This document shows positions 23,090-32,640 of a stretch of DNA of 64,000 nt, piece by piece; the stretch's first letter is position 1, and the number at the start of each line of letters is the position of its first letter. The stretch spans positions 85,001-149,000 of the forward strand of contig JACEVL010000691.1 in the NCBI GenBank assembly GCA_020284085.1, written 5' to 3'. The notes beneath the pieces were generated by a model. The model ran no database searches and had not been told where the DNA came from. It saw only the letters and a program-made list of their open reading frames with translations. The translations under genes were made by a program, and so were the position numbers. Origin of the DNA: Aporrectodea caliginosa. Taxonomy: Eukaryota > Annelida > Clitellata > Crassiclitellata > Lumbricidae.

Positions 23090-23523
23090 TCCGTTAAACT
23101 GGCTATCTACAGCGTTCATACGATACAATCGTCCAATCAAAAGTCGTCGAAATTCGATCTAATTTCGATCTATTTTATCAATCATCTACTAATAATCACT
23201 TTCCGTCAGTTAAATCACACAAACTACTGCTAATTATCCCACCTTAATCGTCGAGAAACGCCGGCAAAGACCAGAAGTCGACACCCCGAGCAGAAAACGA
23301 ACCACACAGGTCCCACAGGCACGACGAACAGGAAGCGACTCTGCCGAAAACCGCCAAGACGGGCTTATATAGCCAAAAAGCGCGGGAAAGTTCCGCGGGG
23401 TTTTCTACCAATCAACGATCATCAACAAAGACCGCCAAATGGCCTACGTGACTCGCATCACGAAGCCCACGCCGCCTGCATGCAGCGCTTGCAGGGAAAA
23501 GGCGATCGATAACGGGCGCCACA
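23090..23523 (-). mobile_element. Candidate 5' LTR/leader of the retrotransposon
   Basis: On the minus strand a TGTGGCGCCCG start at 23523 is followed about 150 bp later by a TATA box, then about 440 bp of leader to the Gag frame. TG...CA-type LTR ends are expected, but without the 3' LTR the boundaries cannot be fixed. No convincing tRNA primer-binding site was identified. Confidence 0.4.
23362..23374 (-). promoter_or_regulatory. TATA box of the LTR candidate
   Basis: GGCTATATAAGCC on the minus strand, about 450 bp upstream of the Gag frame, followed by a GC-rich likely transcription start region. Confidence 0.55.
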
Positions 23524-23529
23524 GTATAA

Positions 23530-23995
23530 CCTATTTACATGGGCAAGCAAGTCACCAAGCAGTCGAACTGACACCTGCTTTGGCTCGGGTCAGAGGTTCT
23601 GAGTGCCTGGAAAAACGTGGTTCAAGACAGTGTAGGTCGTTGGTTAATCACCAGATGGCTGCTGCTGCTGCGCTCTCTCTTCAGCGCTAAGCTACATGTA
23701 TAGTGTCTGCTACAAGAGAGTAAAGCGGGTTCTAAACGATCTATCAATTGGCCACAGCTCCGTTGTTGTTCCAGTTAAATCAGCTGATAAGTGCATACCA
23801 AGACTAAAAGCAGTTTCTCACATCCATTATGATGGAGAATTGTATGCCGATACAATCGTGGTTAGGTAGGCCTATGCTCTGCCTGTCTGTCTGTCTGCCT
23901 GTAATGTATGTGTAATTGTGTACAGTATATACCTATCTGTCGGGATGTATGTATGTATGCATGTATGTTTTTTATGTGTGCGTTGTATGTTTATA
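23530..23995. other. Spacer, no supported gene
   Basis: Non-coding sequence upstream of the retrotransposon, grading into TGTC/TGTA-rich repeat from about 23880. Confidence 0.4.
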
Positions 23996-23997
23996 TG

Positions 23998-24125
23998 TAT
24001 GCATGCATGCATGCATGCATGCATGCATGCATGCATGCATGTATGTATGTATGTATGTATGTATGTATGTATGTATGTATGTATGTATGTATGTATGTAT
24101 GTATGTATGTATGTATGTATGTATG
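23998..24125. repeat. (GCAT)n / (GTAT)n array
   Basis: About 40 bp of ATGC repeat is followed by about 85 bp of (ATGT)n. This GCAT-then-GTAT order mirrors the array at 15389-15680 on the other strand. Confidence 0.95.
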
Positions 24126-24329
24126 GAAAGAAACAACTTACAGTTAAACCAAGGAAGGTCTCGCGAGATGATCGTCCTTCGGCGTCGTGAGGTGTAGTCT
24201 CAATCGCTGCTTCAGGACGTAGGAAGGATGACCTCCTTGAAGATCCCTGGGCGTCACAATACGCGCTGAACTCAGAGCTGCCTCCCACGTCGACGAGATC
24301 TTGGCTTCATGTTCCGGATCTTTCAACGT

Positions 24330-24815
24330 CCTGCGGATTCTGGGATCTGACGGTCTGCCCTCTGGAGCCCTACAGGTGGTGATGAGTGCCACAACTGTCG
24401 CTCGAATGATGTGCGCTGCTCCGGTCTCGTGGGGTTAAACCTCAGCCGACGATCAGGATCTCACGGTCTGCCCTCTGGAGTCATGCAGGTGGTGACGGGT
24501 GCCACAACTGTCGCTCGAATGAAGTGTGCTGCTCGTTGGGTTACAGCTCAGTTGACGATCGGGTCAGACTAGAAGCTTCTGACGAGAACCCGACGGGTAG
24601 GATAGAGCTCGTGATGGACTCGCCGAGTTCTGAGGAGTTGGTGAGGTTGGCTGCGGATAGACTGTTGTCGGTTGTCACATGGAGTGAAACCCACGTTCTG
24701 CGCTCTACAATCAAATGCCAGTATAATCTAAGACCACGCCGACATGGCTTTGTTTTGCTAACAAAGGATGATAAAAATTTTATACCGAGAGTCCTATATC
24801 GTAACATATTCAAAA
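24330..24815 (+). pseudogene. LINE polymerase C-terminal region with internal tandem duplication
   Basis: The translation contains ATTVARMMCAAP and again ATTVARMKCAAR, then SSVDDRVRLEAS, SSEELVRLAADRL and CQYNLRPRRHGFVL. DDKNFIPRVLYRNIF closes the protein. The same ending (a YASPAWWG-type block, then LYKNIF) occurs at 42455-42850 and 60660-61057. The segment beginning GGATCT at 24343 is repeated at 24456 with a period of about 113 bp. Frame shifts show decay. Confidence 0.75.
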
Positions 24816-25510
24816 CATTTATAGAGCGCCTCTATTATGGTGAGCCGTTCAGAGGCGCTCCCAGTGCGCAAGGCCATGAGAGAAGAAATAGGTGTTGAGA
24901 AAAGCAAGGAGGAAGGGCTAACAGCTAGAATTTGAGGGCGAGCAAATGGAGACAGTACATTCCAAAGAGAGGGACCAGTAGAGGTAAAGGACCGGCATTG
25001 CGCCATAGCTGTTCTAGTATGAGGAACTAGAAGATCAAGTATGTTTGCTGAAGAGCGGAGTGGACGATGCGAGGAGGCTGAAAGAGGCCAGCTAGATATT
25101 TCGGGGCAAAAGCCCCGTTGTGCCTTGAAGACCAGAATGAGGATTTTGAATTTATTGCGTGCAGAGACAAGGAAGTCAGTACAGTTGTTCAAACATGAAA
25201 GGTAGAAATGTGAGAGTTGCGTGGTAGGCATGCCATTACTCTGGCGGCCGCATTTAGGACCGACTGCATGCAGAGGTGATACACGAACCTTGGGAAGACC
25301 AATGAGAAGGGAATTACAGTAGTCAATTCTGGAGCAAATGAAAGCGTAAACCAGCGTGGTGAAAACAGAAGACGAGACAGAACGCCGAACAGCCCTAAGA
25401 CGCTTTAAATGAAAATAAGAAGAATGTGTAAGGTTAGAGATAATTATGGTCTTTAAAAGAATGGGATCTATCTAACACCACACCGAGATCACGTATACAG
25501 TTGAAGAAAA
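24816..25510 (-). pseudogene. CR1-like LINE polymerase C-terminus and 3' end
   Basis: The minus strand reads RDLGVVLDRSHSF, FICSRIDYCNSLLIGLPK, NKFKILILVFKAQRGFCP and SRTAMAQCRSF-type blocks (LVPHTRTAMAQCRSFTSTGP). It ends in SASERLTIIEALYKCFEY. The last block is encoded by the GCGCCTCTGAAC...AGGCGCTCTATAAATG hairpin (24821-24862). The plus-strand LINE end abuts it, so two elements meet tail to tail at about 24815. Confidence 0.8.
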
Positions 25511-26440
25511 TAAATAAGCCTTAGTGCGGAAATATTTCCGAGAAGAGAATCAAATCAATCTTCAGAAGCTGTTAGGGAGGGGGGTGCCAAACCAAATGAA
25601 CTGGGTTGTGGGTTTTCCATCTGTCACACTCACCCCAAACATATGCACACACGCGTACGCAAGTACGAGCAATCAAAGAGGAAGCGATTTGCAAAGGAAG
25701 TGGGAAGGAACCTTACGCCTCGGCGGATAACACTGCCCCTATTTTCTCAGCCGTTCACGGCCACAGCTCAATTATTGTCATCATCCCTCACTGCTCCTAA
25801 CTACAATCCGCAATCACAATCAGACACACAAACAATAAGGACATCGAAATAAAAGCACTATATTAATTTTTACTTAGCACATTTTTATCCTCTTAGTGGA
25901 TATATATAGCCTATACTACTTAATCATAGCCTTTGAGAGGTTAGAATGCGTCCTTAAATATTTAGAGGCATACCTACGAAGACACTTAAATAGAACACAG
26001 ATGATACATAACTACGCCTTTACCAACTCTAATGCAAGACTTTGACCAATTTTGTAAGAAACCGCCACTACTTTGGGCACCACATATAACTTTCGGCACA
26101 AGCCCAATTCCACGTTGAGTGGACATTTCCCCTTTGTTCCTAATGCATCCACAACTCAGCAGACATGAACCAACTGAGTACAAAATGCTGATTGCCTATG
26201 AAAACATCCATTCCTGAGATTTACAATGTTTATTCGAGCCTTAACTTACCAGCAATGTTCCATGCAGAGTATTTTTCTTTGTCTATCCCGGAGCAGCAGT
26301 TTGGAGAATGTCTTCCGATTAGCTTTCTCTACAGATTTACACTTCTTTATATACTCCCAAAACTAAACGCATCGCTGAGTCTTTCTGTGAGCCAAAGACA
26401 TTCATGGAATCCACGGCCAGGTTCTCTGAGCTGAAGATAC
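25511..26440. other. Spacer, no supported gene
   Basis: No coding signal was recognised. The last bases (about 26380-26450) are the unique flank of the 37-bp minisatellite. Confidence 0.4.
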
Positions 26441-26447
26441 GACGAAT

Positions 26448-29398
26448 TAAGCGAGGCAAGCGACTCCACCGCTTAGTTCTGTAGTAGGCGAGGCAAGCGA
26501 CTCCATCGGTTAGTTCTGTAGTAGGCGAGGCAAGCGAATCCACCGCTTAGTTCTGTAGTAGGCGAGGCAAGCGAATCCACCGCTTAGTTCTGTAGTAAGC
26601 GAGGCAAGCGAATCCACCGCTTAGTTCTGTAGTATAATACGCGAGGCAAGCAAATCCACCGCTTAGTTCTGTAGTAGGCGAGGCAAGCGAATCCATCGGT
26701 TAGTTCTGTAGTAGGCGAGGCAAGCGAATCCACCGCTTAGTTCTGTAGTAGGCGAGGCAAGCAAATCCACCGCTTAGTTCTGTAGTAGGCGAGGCAAACA
26801 AATCCACCGCTTAGTTCTGTAGTAGGCGAGGCAAGCAAATCCACCGCTTAGTTCTGTAGTAGGCGAGGCAAACAAATCCACCGCTTAGTTCTGTAGTAGG
26901 CGAGGCAAGCAAATCCACCGCTTAGTTCTGTAGTAGGCGAGGCAAGCAAATCCACCGCTTAGTTCTGTAGTAGGCGAGGCAAGCAAATCCACCGCTTAGT
27001 TCTGTAGTATAGGCGAGGCAAGCAAATCCACCGCTTAGTTCTGTAGTATAGGCGAGGCAAGCAAATCCACCGCTTAGTTCTGTAGTAGGCGAGGCAAGCA
27101 AATCCACCGCTTAGTTCTGTAGTAGGCGAGGCAAGCAAATCCACCGCTTAGTTCTGTAGTATAGGCGAGGCAAGCAAATCCACCGCTTAGTTCTGTAGTA
27201 GGCGAGGCAAGCAAATCCACCGCTTAGTTCTGTAGTATAGGCGAGGCAAGCAAATCCACCGCTTAGTTCTGTAGTAGGCGAGGCAAACAAATCCACCGCT
27301 TAGTTCTGTAGTAGGCGAGGCAAGCAAATCCACCGCTTAGTTCTGTAGTAGGCGAGGCAAGCAAATCCACCGCTAAGTTCTGTAGTAGGCGAGGCAAACA
27401 AATCCACCGCTTAGTTCTGTAGTAGGCGAGGCAAACAAATCCACCGCTTAGTTCTGTAGTATACGCGAGGCAAGCAAATCCACCGCTTAGTTCTGTAGTA
27501 TACGCGAGGCAAGCAAATCCACCGCTTAGTTCTGCGCGAGGCAAGCAAATCCACCGCTTAGTTCTGTAGTACGCGAGGCAAGCAAATCCACCGCTTAGTT
27601 CTGTAGTAGGCGAGGCAAACAAATCCACCGCTAAGTTCTGTAGTAGGCGAGGCAAGCAAATCCACCGCTAAGTTCTGTAGTAGGCGAGGCAAGCAAATCC
27701 ACCGCTTAGTTCTGTAGTATACGCGAGGCAAGCAAATCCACCGCTTAGTTCTGTAGTAGGCGAGGCAAACAAATCCACCGCTTAGTTCTGTAGTAGGCGA
27801 GGCAAACAAATCCACCGCTTAGTTCTGTAGTAGGCGAGGCAAACAAATCCACCGCTAAGTTCTGTAGTAGGCGAGGCAAACAAATCCACCGCTTAGTTCT
27901 GTAGTATACGCGAGGCAAGCAAATCCACCGCTTAGTTCTGTAGTAGGCGAGGCAAGCAAATCCACCGCTTAGTTCTGTAGTAGGCGAGGCAAACAAATCC
28001 ACCGCTTAGTTCTGTAGTAGGCGAGGCAAACAAATCCACCGCTAAGTTCTGTAGTAGGCGAGGCAAACAAATCCACCGCTTAGTTCTGTAGTATACGCGA
28101 GGCAAGCAAATCCACCGCTTAGTTCTGTAGTATACGCGAGGCAAGCAAATCCACCGCTTAGTTCTGTAGTAGGCGAGGCAAGCAAATCCACCGCTTAGTT
28201 CTGTAGTATACGCGAGGCAAGCAAATCCACCGCTTAGTTCTGTAGTAGGCGAGGCAAGCAAATCCACCGCTTAGTTCTGTAGTATAGGCGAGGCAAGCAA
28301 ATCCACCGCTTAGTTCTGTAGTAGGCGAGGCAAACAAATCCATCGCGTAGTTCTGTAGTACGCGAGGCAAGCAAATACGCGAGGCAAGCAAATCCACCGC
28401 TTAGTTCTGTAGTATACGCGAGGCAAACAAATCCACCGCTTAGTTCTGTAGTAGGCGAGGCAAACAAATCCACCGCTTAGTTCTGTAGTAGGCGAGGCAA
28501 GCAAATCCACCGCTTAGTTCTGTAGTATACGCGAGGCAAGCAAATCCACCGCTTAGTTCTGTAGTAGGCGAGGCAAACAAATCCACCGCTTAGTTCTGTA
28601 GTAGGCGAGGCAAGCAAATCCACCGCTTAGTTCGCGAGGCAAGCAAATCCACCGCTTAGTTCTGTAGTAGGCGAGGCAAGCAAATCCACCGCTTAGTTCT
28701 GTAGTAGGCGAGGCAAACAAATCCACCGCTAAGTTCTGTAGTAGGCGAGGCAAGCAAATCCACCGCTAAGTTCTGTAGTAGGCGAGGCAAGCAAATCCAC
28801 CGCTTAGTTCTGTAGTAGGCGAGGCAAGCAAATCCACCGCTTAGTTCTGTAGTATAGGCGAGGCAAGCAAATCCACCGCTTAGTTCTGTAGTAGGCGAGG
28901 CAAGCAAATCCACCGCTTAGTTCTGTAGTAGGCGAGGCAAGCAAATCCACCGCTTAGTTCTGTAGTAGGCGAGGCAAGCAAATCCACCGCTTAGTTCTGT
29001 AGTAGGCGAGGCAAGCAAATCCACCGCTTAGTTCTGTAGTATAGGCGAGGCAAGCAAATCCACCGCTTAGTTCTGTAGTATAGGCGAGGCAAGCAAATCC
29101 ACCGCTTAGTTCTGTAGTATACGCGAGGCAAGCAAATCCACCGCTTAGTTCTGTAGTATACGCGAGGCAAGCAAATCCACCGCTTAGTTCTGTAGTATAG
29201 GCGAGGCAAGCAAATCCACCGCTTAGTTCTGTAGTAGGCGAGGCAAGCAAATCCACCGCTAAGTTCTGTAGTAGGCGAGGCAAACAAATCCACCGCTTAG
29301 TTCTGTAGTAGGCGAGGCAAACAAATCCACCGCTTAGTTCTGTAGTATAGGCGAGGCAAGCAAATCCACCGCTTAGTTCTGTAGTAGGCGAGGCAAGC
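26448..29398. repeat. 37-bp minisatellite, about 2.95 kb
   Basis: Roughly 75-80 head-to-tail copies of a unit read as GAGGCAAGCAAATCCACCGC then TTAGTTCTGTAGTAGGC. Variants include AACAAATCC, CTAAG for TTAG, and TATAGGC or TATACGC junctions adding 3-4 bp. The left edge is more diverged (GCGACTCC, CATCGGTTAG) than the homogenised interior, and a few units are truncated (about 27535, 28365-28390, 28634). Because 37 is not a multiple of 3, reading frames rotate and produce serial short ORFs of no coding value. The array ends about 150 bp before the stop codon of the minus-strand gene at 29550. Confidence 0.98.
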
Positions 29399-29549
29399 TA
29401 CTAATCAGTCCATGGCAGTGTCTTGTGAAACGCTACTAAGTAAGCACTCGATGCTGACTAAGCACTCCATCACTTAGGTCTATGAAAAGATGCTGAAACG
29501 ATGAGTAGGAACGTCCAGCTCAAAGTTCTTCTTCTTAGACTACAGATGT

Positions 29550-30446
29550 TTAACGACTCCTGCTGCTGCTCCTGCTCCTGATCCTGCTCTTCCTCCTCTT
29601 CTTCGTGTTTTTCAGTCTCTTGGGTCGTTTAGACTTTTCTATGGTCATCGGGAAGCACCAACAACACATCTCTGGTTCACGGTCGGGGGTGTCGGGGTAT
29701 GAAGCCACGTATTCCACCTCGGATCGGTGAGGAATGCTCCGAATAGATGAGATTGTGGGCGACCAAGAGACTCTCCTTGAACCGCTGCTGCCCTTAGAAC
29801 TTCTCCTCGACCGGACAACCTCTGATGTTCGGTCATCTTCATCTTCTGCGATCTCTTCTTCTTCCTCCACGGAAGACATACTCATGCTGCATCTGTAGTC
29901 GTCCAGTAAATCGGTTGTGGCTGGCGAGCGATGACGCCTGAAGCGGCTGGATGATGGAGAGCGATGGAACAGACGCTGGAAAAGGCCAGATGGTGGGGCG
30001 TCGTCATGGAATTTCTGTGCATACTCAGTAGTCACCACTGGTTTCTTGAGTTTTCCAACCAACTTTTTAGAAACTGGAACCTCAGTAACTGCTTTGGCTT
30101 CAAAGCACCGGCGAGGTGCATCAGCCGCAGATACGTCGCTGGCTCCAGAATCGACGAAATCGGTGTCGGTGTGTGAAACATGTGGATCAAGAGATGCAGA
30201 GGACGCTGGGCGAAGGCAGCAGCACAATAATAACTTAGCAATGGCGTCGCCTTGACAGGCAATGTCCTTCTTGAAGCTATGTGGGCCTACCTTGTGTGGC
30301 AGGTCACCACCGACATCGTGCTGCGTCTCAACTCCAGCATCCGAGACCAGGGAGGGTGTCTCCTCCTCCTCAACATCTTCTCCATCAACTCCAGGAATAA
30401 TCCGGCGGCTCTTACGCGAGAAGACTCTACGTAGAAACGCGAACAT
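29550..30446 (-). CDS. Unrecognised 298-aa basic, Ser/Arg-rich protein
   Basis: A single uninterrupted frame from ATG at 30446 (context TTGAAAATGTTC) to TAA at 29550. The N-terminus MFAFLRRVFSRKSRR is basic and amphipathic. An acidic stretch GEDVEEEE follows. A cysteine cluster LLLCCCLR lies near residue 75 and a second, MCCWCFP, near residue 263. The middle is rich in Ser/Arg and an acidic EEEEEIAEDEDD run. The C-terminus is an R/K/S tail ending RSRSSSRSR. No known domain is recognised. The Cys clusters beside basic stretches could be palmitoylation or metal-binding sites (inference). It could be one exon of a larger gene, but no splice sites are required. The 37-bp minisatellite lies directly 3'. 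Confidence 0.55.
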   Translation of the reverse strand: MFAFLRRVFSRKSRRIIPGVDGEDVEEEETPSLVSDAGVETQHDVGGDLPHKVGPHSFKKDIACQGDAIAKLLLCCCLRPASSASLDPHVSHTDTDFVDSGASDVSAADAPRRCFEAKAVTEVPVSKKLVGKLKKPVVTTEYAQKFHDDAPPSGLFQRLFHRSPSSSRFRRHRSPATTDLLDDYRCSMSMSSVEEEEEIAEDEDDRTSEVVRSRRSSKGSSGSRRVSWSPTISSIRSIPHRSEVEYVASYPDTPDREPEMCCWCFPMTIEKSKRPKRLKNTKKRRKSRIRSRSSSRSR

Positions 30447-31185
30447 TTTCAATTAACTCTCGATTAGCTATTAGAAGCACGCAAAGTATCTCCGAATCTA
30501 ATCAAGAATGACGATATATCAGCATTACGTCACCCACAAATTGTGATCTGGAACCGGAAATGACGTAGGCCTATAATAATTATAATTATTATTATAAGCA
30601 TCTCTTTGCTAAGTAAAATCTAGGTATATATATATATGCATAAGTTGTGTATAGGCCTATAATATATGTAGGTGCATGTATGTGTATATATGTATGCGTG
30701 TATATATATATATGCGTGTATATATATATATATAATATATAATTATATTGACTCTTAGCTGGAACTAGCCTATATATAGATGATGCGTCTTATCAATAAT
30801 AAAAAAATAATTCAATAATTTATATATAAATTGAATTTACTGGAGTATAAATAAATCGAGTTTTTCTCAAAGGGAATATGCAGACATAAGTTGTAAAACT
30901 TTGTTTCTGTATCATCATATAAAGTTGATTTATTATATTCAGACGAATTTGTGTATTATATAGGCTATAGTAATTATTGTCACATGTTAAAATGTAAACA
31001 TAATTATGTGAATCGTAAGCTGGTTGAAATATGAATTTATATGTCTAAAAAGGTTTCTTGCATATAGGCCTAATTGTATGACATGGAAAGTTGTTTAAAA
31101 AAACAGACTGAAATAGCTTCTACTTGATCTCTAATCAAATTGTAACCTAATTCTTAAGTTTTAGATAACAACTGATTGTTGGTGG
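30447..31185. other. AT-rich 5' flank
   Basis: TATA-rich microsatellite at about 30620-30745. No gene is supported. It is the upstream flank of the 298-aa gene. Confidence 0.5.
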
Positions 31186-31326
31186 TCGTGGTGGTGGTGG
31201 TGATAGTGGTGGTAGTGGTGGTGTTGTGGTAGTGATGGTGTTGTTGGTGTTGTTGTTGGTGGTGGTGGTGGTGTAGGTGGTGGTGGTCATGTCGGCGATC
31301 GTGGTGGTGGTGATGGTGTTGTTGAG
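31180..31326. repeat. GGT/GTT trinucleotide-like repeat
   Basis: An imperfect GGTGGT/GTTGTT tract of about 140 bp lies adjacent to the 3' side of the minus-strand LINE polymerase fragment. Confidence 0.9.
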
Positions 31327-31329
31327 ATA

Positions 31330-31850
31330 AAGGAGAGGACCCAGGCCAGAGCCCTGATGATACCAAATTTCACCAAGACCCAGGGATTTCTAGAAACTCC
31401 ACAGATAACCATTTGAGTACGACCAGTAAGGTAAGACCGGAGCCAGCGAAGATGATGCCACAGGAGGACTCCAGGAGTTGCAGTAAAATGTCATGGTCTA
31501 CCATGTCAAAGGTGGCAGAGACATCAAAGAGAGCCTGCCGCGTAAGTTGAGATCAATCTACAGCGAAGTAAATGTCGAAGAGAAGGGAGAGAAGGACAGT
31601 TTCAGTAGAATGAGGAGCCTTGAAGCCTGATTTATGGGGAAACAAGTCTTGACTGTTGAAGATAAGGGACAAGTTGTTGAGAAACCAGCCGTTCAAGAGT
31701 CTTGGAGAGGAAGGAAAGGTTGGAGATGGAACGGAAATTCTGGCAGAGGTTGGGATCCAGGTTAGTTTTCTTGAGTGTTGGAAAAACAAGAGCTAGTTTT
31801 TGTGAGACAGGAAGATTGCCTTCAACAAGAGATACCTATTAAATAAATAC
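31330..31850 (-). pseudogene. CR1-like LINE reverse transcriptase fragment
   Basis: The minus strand reads LLNGWFLNNLSLIFNSQDLF, then HKSGFKAPHSTETVLLSLL, DIYFAVD, ALFDVSATFDMVDHDILLQL (first catalytic Asp) and FLEIPGSW-type sequence. This is the central polymerase region in the right order, but with an in-frame stop and a frame break. It is cut off by the GGT repeat. Confidence 0.8.
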
Positions 31851-31970
31851 AGCAGAAACGGAACAATGTCAGCAACAATATTAGCAATAATAAGTGGAGA
31901 AAGGGGTCCAGTTCACAAGACTTAAGTTCGTGGAAACGAGCAGACGTCGTTGGTCGAAATCCACCAAGCA

Positions 31971-32038
31971 GTTAACGCGATGAAAGGTGGAGGCGAATCC
32001 TCCAGTTAACGCGATGAAAGGTGGAGGCGAATCCTCCA
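31971..32038. repeat. Perfect 34-bp tandem duplication
   Basis: GTTAACGCGATGAAAGGTGG through AATCCTCCA at 31971-32004 is repeated exactly at 32005-32038. Confidence 0.95.
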
Positions 32039-32119
32039 TCTGGGAAGAAATCATCGCGAGGATATAACATCATAATTATAGGACAGAGCAGAGAGCTGTT
32101 GGATGCCCAGCCAAATGGA

Positions 32120-32340
32120 TATAGTATTTGCCGGGTCTATTTGTGGATTTCTACTCCAAGCTAACGGAACTGATTCGGGAAGTACAGGAGAAGGACATAC
32201 TCATTGTCGGAGGAGATTGGAATGCAAAAATCGGAACTGATAGATCTGGATGGGAAGGAGTCATGAGCACATATGGGTTTGGAGACCGGAATGAAAGAGA
32301 TGAAAGACTTCTGGAGTTCGGAAATATCAGGTTAGGAATT
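32120..32340 (+). pseudogene. RTE-type LINE endonuclease fragment
   Basis: The plus-strand frame reads YSKLTELIREVQEKDILIVG, GDWNAKIG and YGFGDRNERDERLLEFG. GDWNAKIG is the conserved block of the apurinic-like endonuclease domain of RTE/craniofacial-development-protein-2-like LINE ORFs. Only this part of the domain is present; reading is lost after about 32330. Confidence 0.75.
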
Positions 32341-32344
32341 CTTG

Positions 32345-32640
32345 AAGAGGTGAGACTTCAATTTGGAATGGAAAGCCTGTGCGGTGATAACTTGAGGCAG
32401 ATGACAGAGGGTGGGTGGGTGGTGGTTTTGGTGGAGGAACTGAGAACATGCGGAATTCAGAGGAAAGTTCGTTCCAGAGTTGTGGTGCAGTGTGGGATAT
32501 GGATCGGTTGGAGAACTTGAGGCGAGTAGTGACAGGAGGATGGGAAAGAGTGAAATAGGAGGAGGATTGGGTAGAGCAGGTGGCTGGATGTGAAGAGTTC
32601 TCAAAGGTACTGTGGCTGTGAGTATTGTAAGTGGTAGGTT
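32345..32640 (-). pseudogene. CR1-like LINE extreme C-terminus
   Basis: The minus strand reads LTILTATVPLRTLHIQPPAL, then NSGTNFPLNSA and QAFHSKLKSHLFKNS followed by a stop. The NxLPxxxR...FKxxLKxHLF pattern is typical of the end of CR1-like polymerases. It abuts the RTE fragment on the other strand. Confidence 0.5.

Noticed and set aside
26448..29398. Serial minus-strand ORFs with repeated SGGFACLAYYRTKRW-type peptides
   Set aside because: They follow from the 37-bp tandem repeat, whose period rotates the frame and puts a stop in every third unit. There is no start context, splice signal or unique sequence.
26448..29398. CRISPR-like array
   Set aside because: Units are contiguous with no unique spacers, and the genome is eukaryotic.
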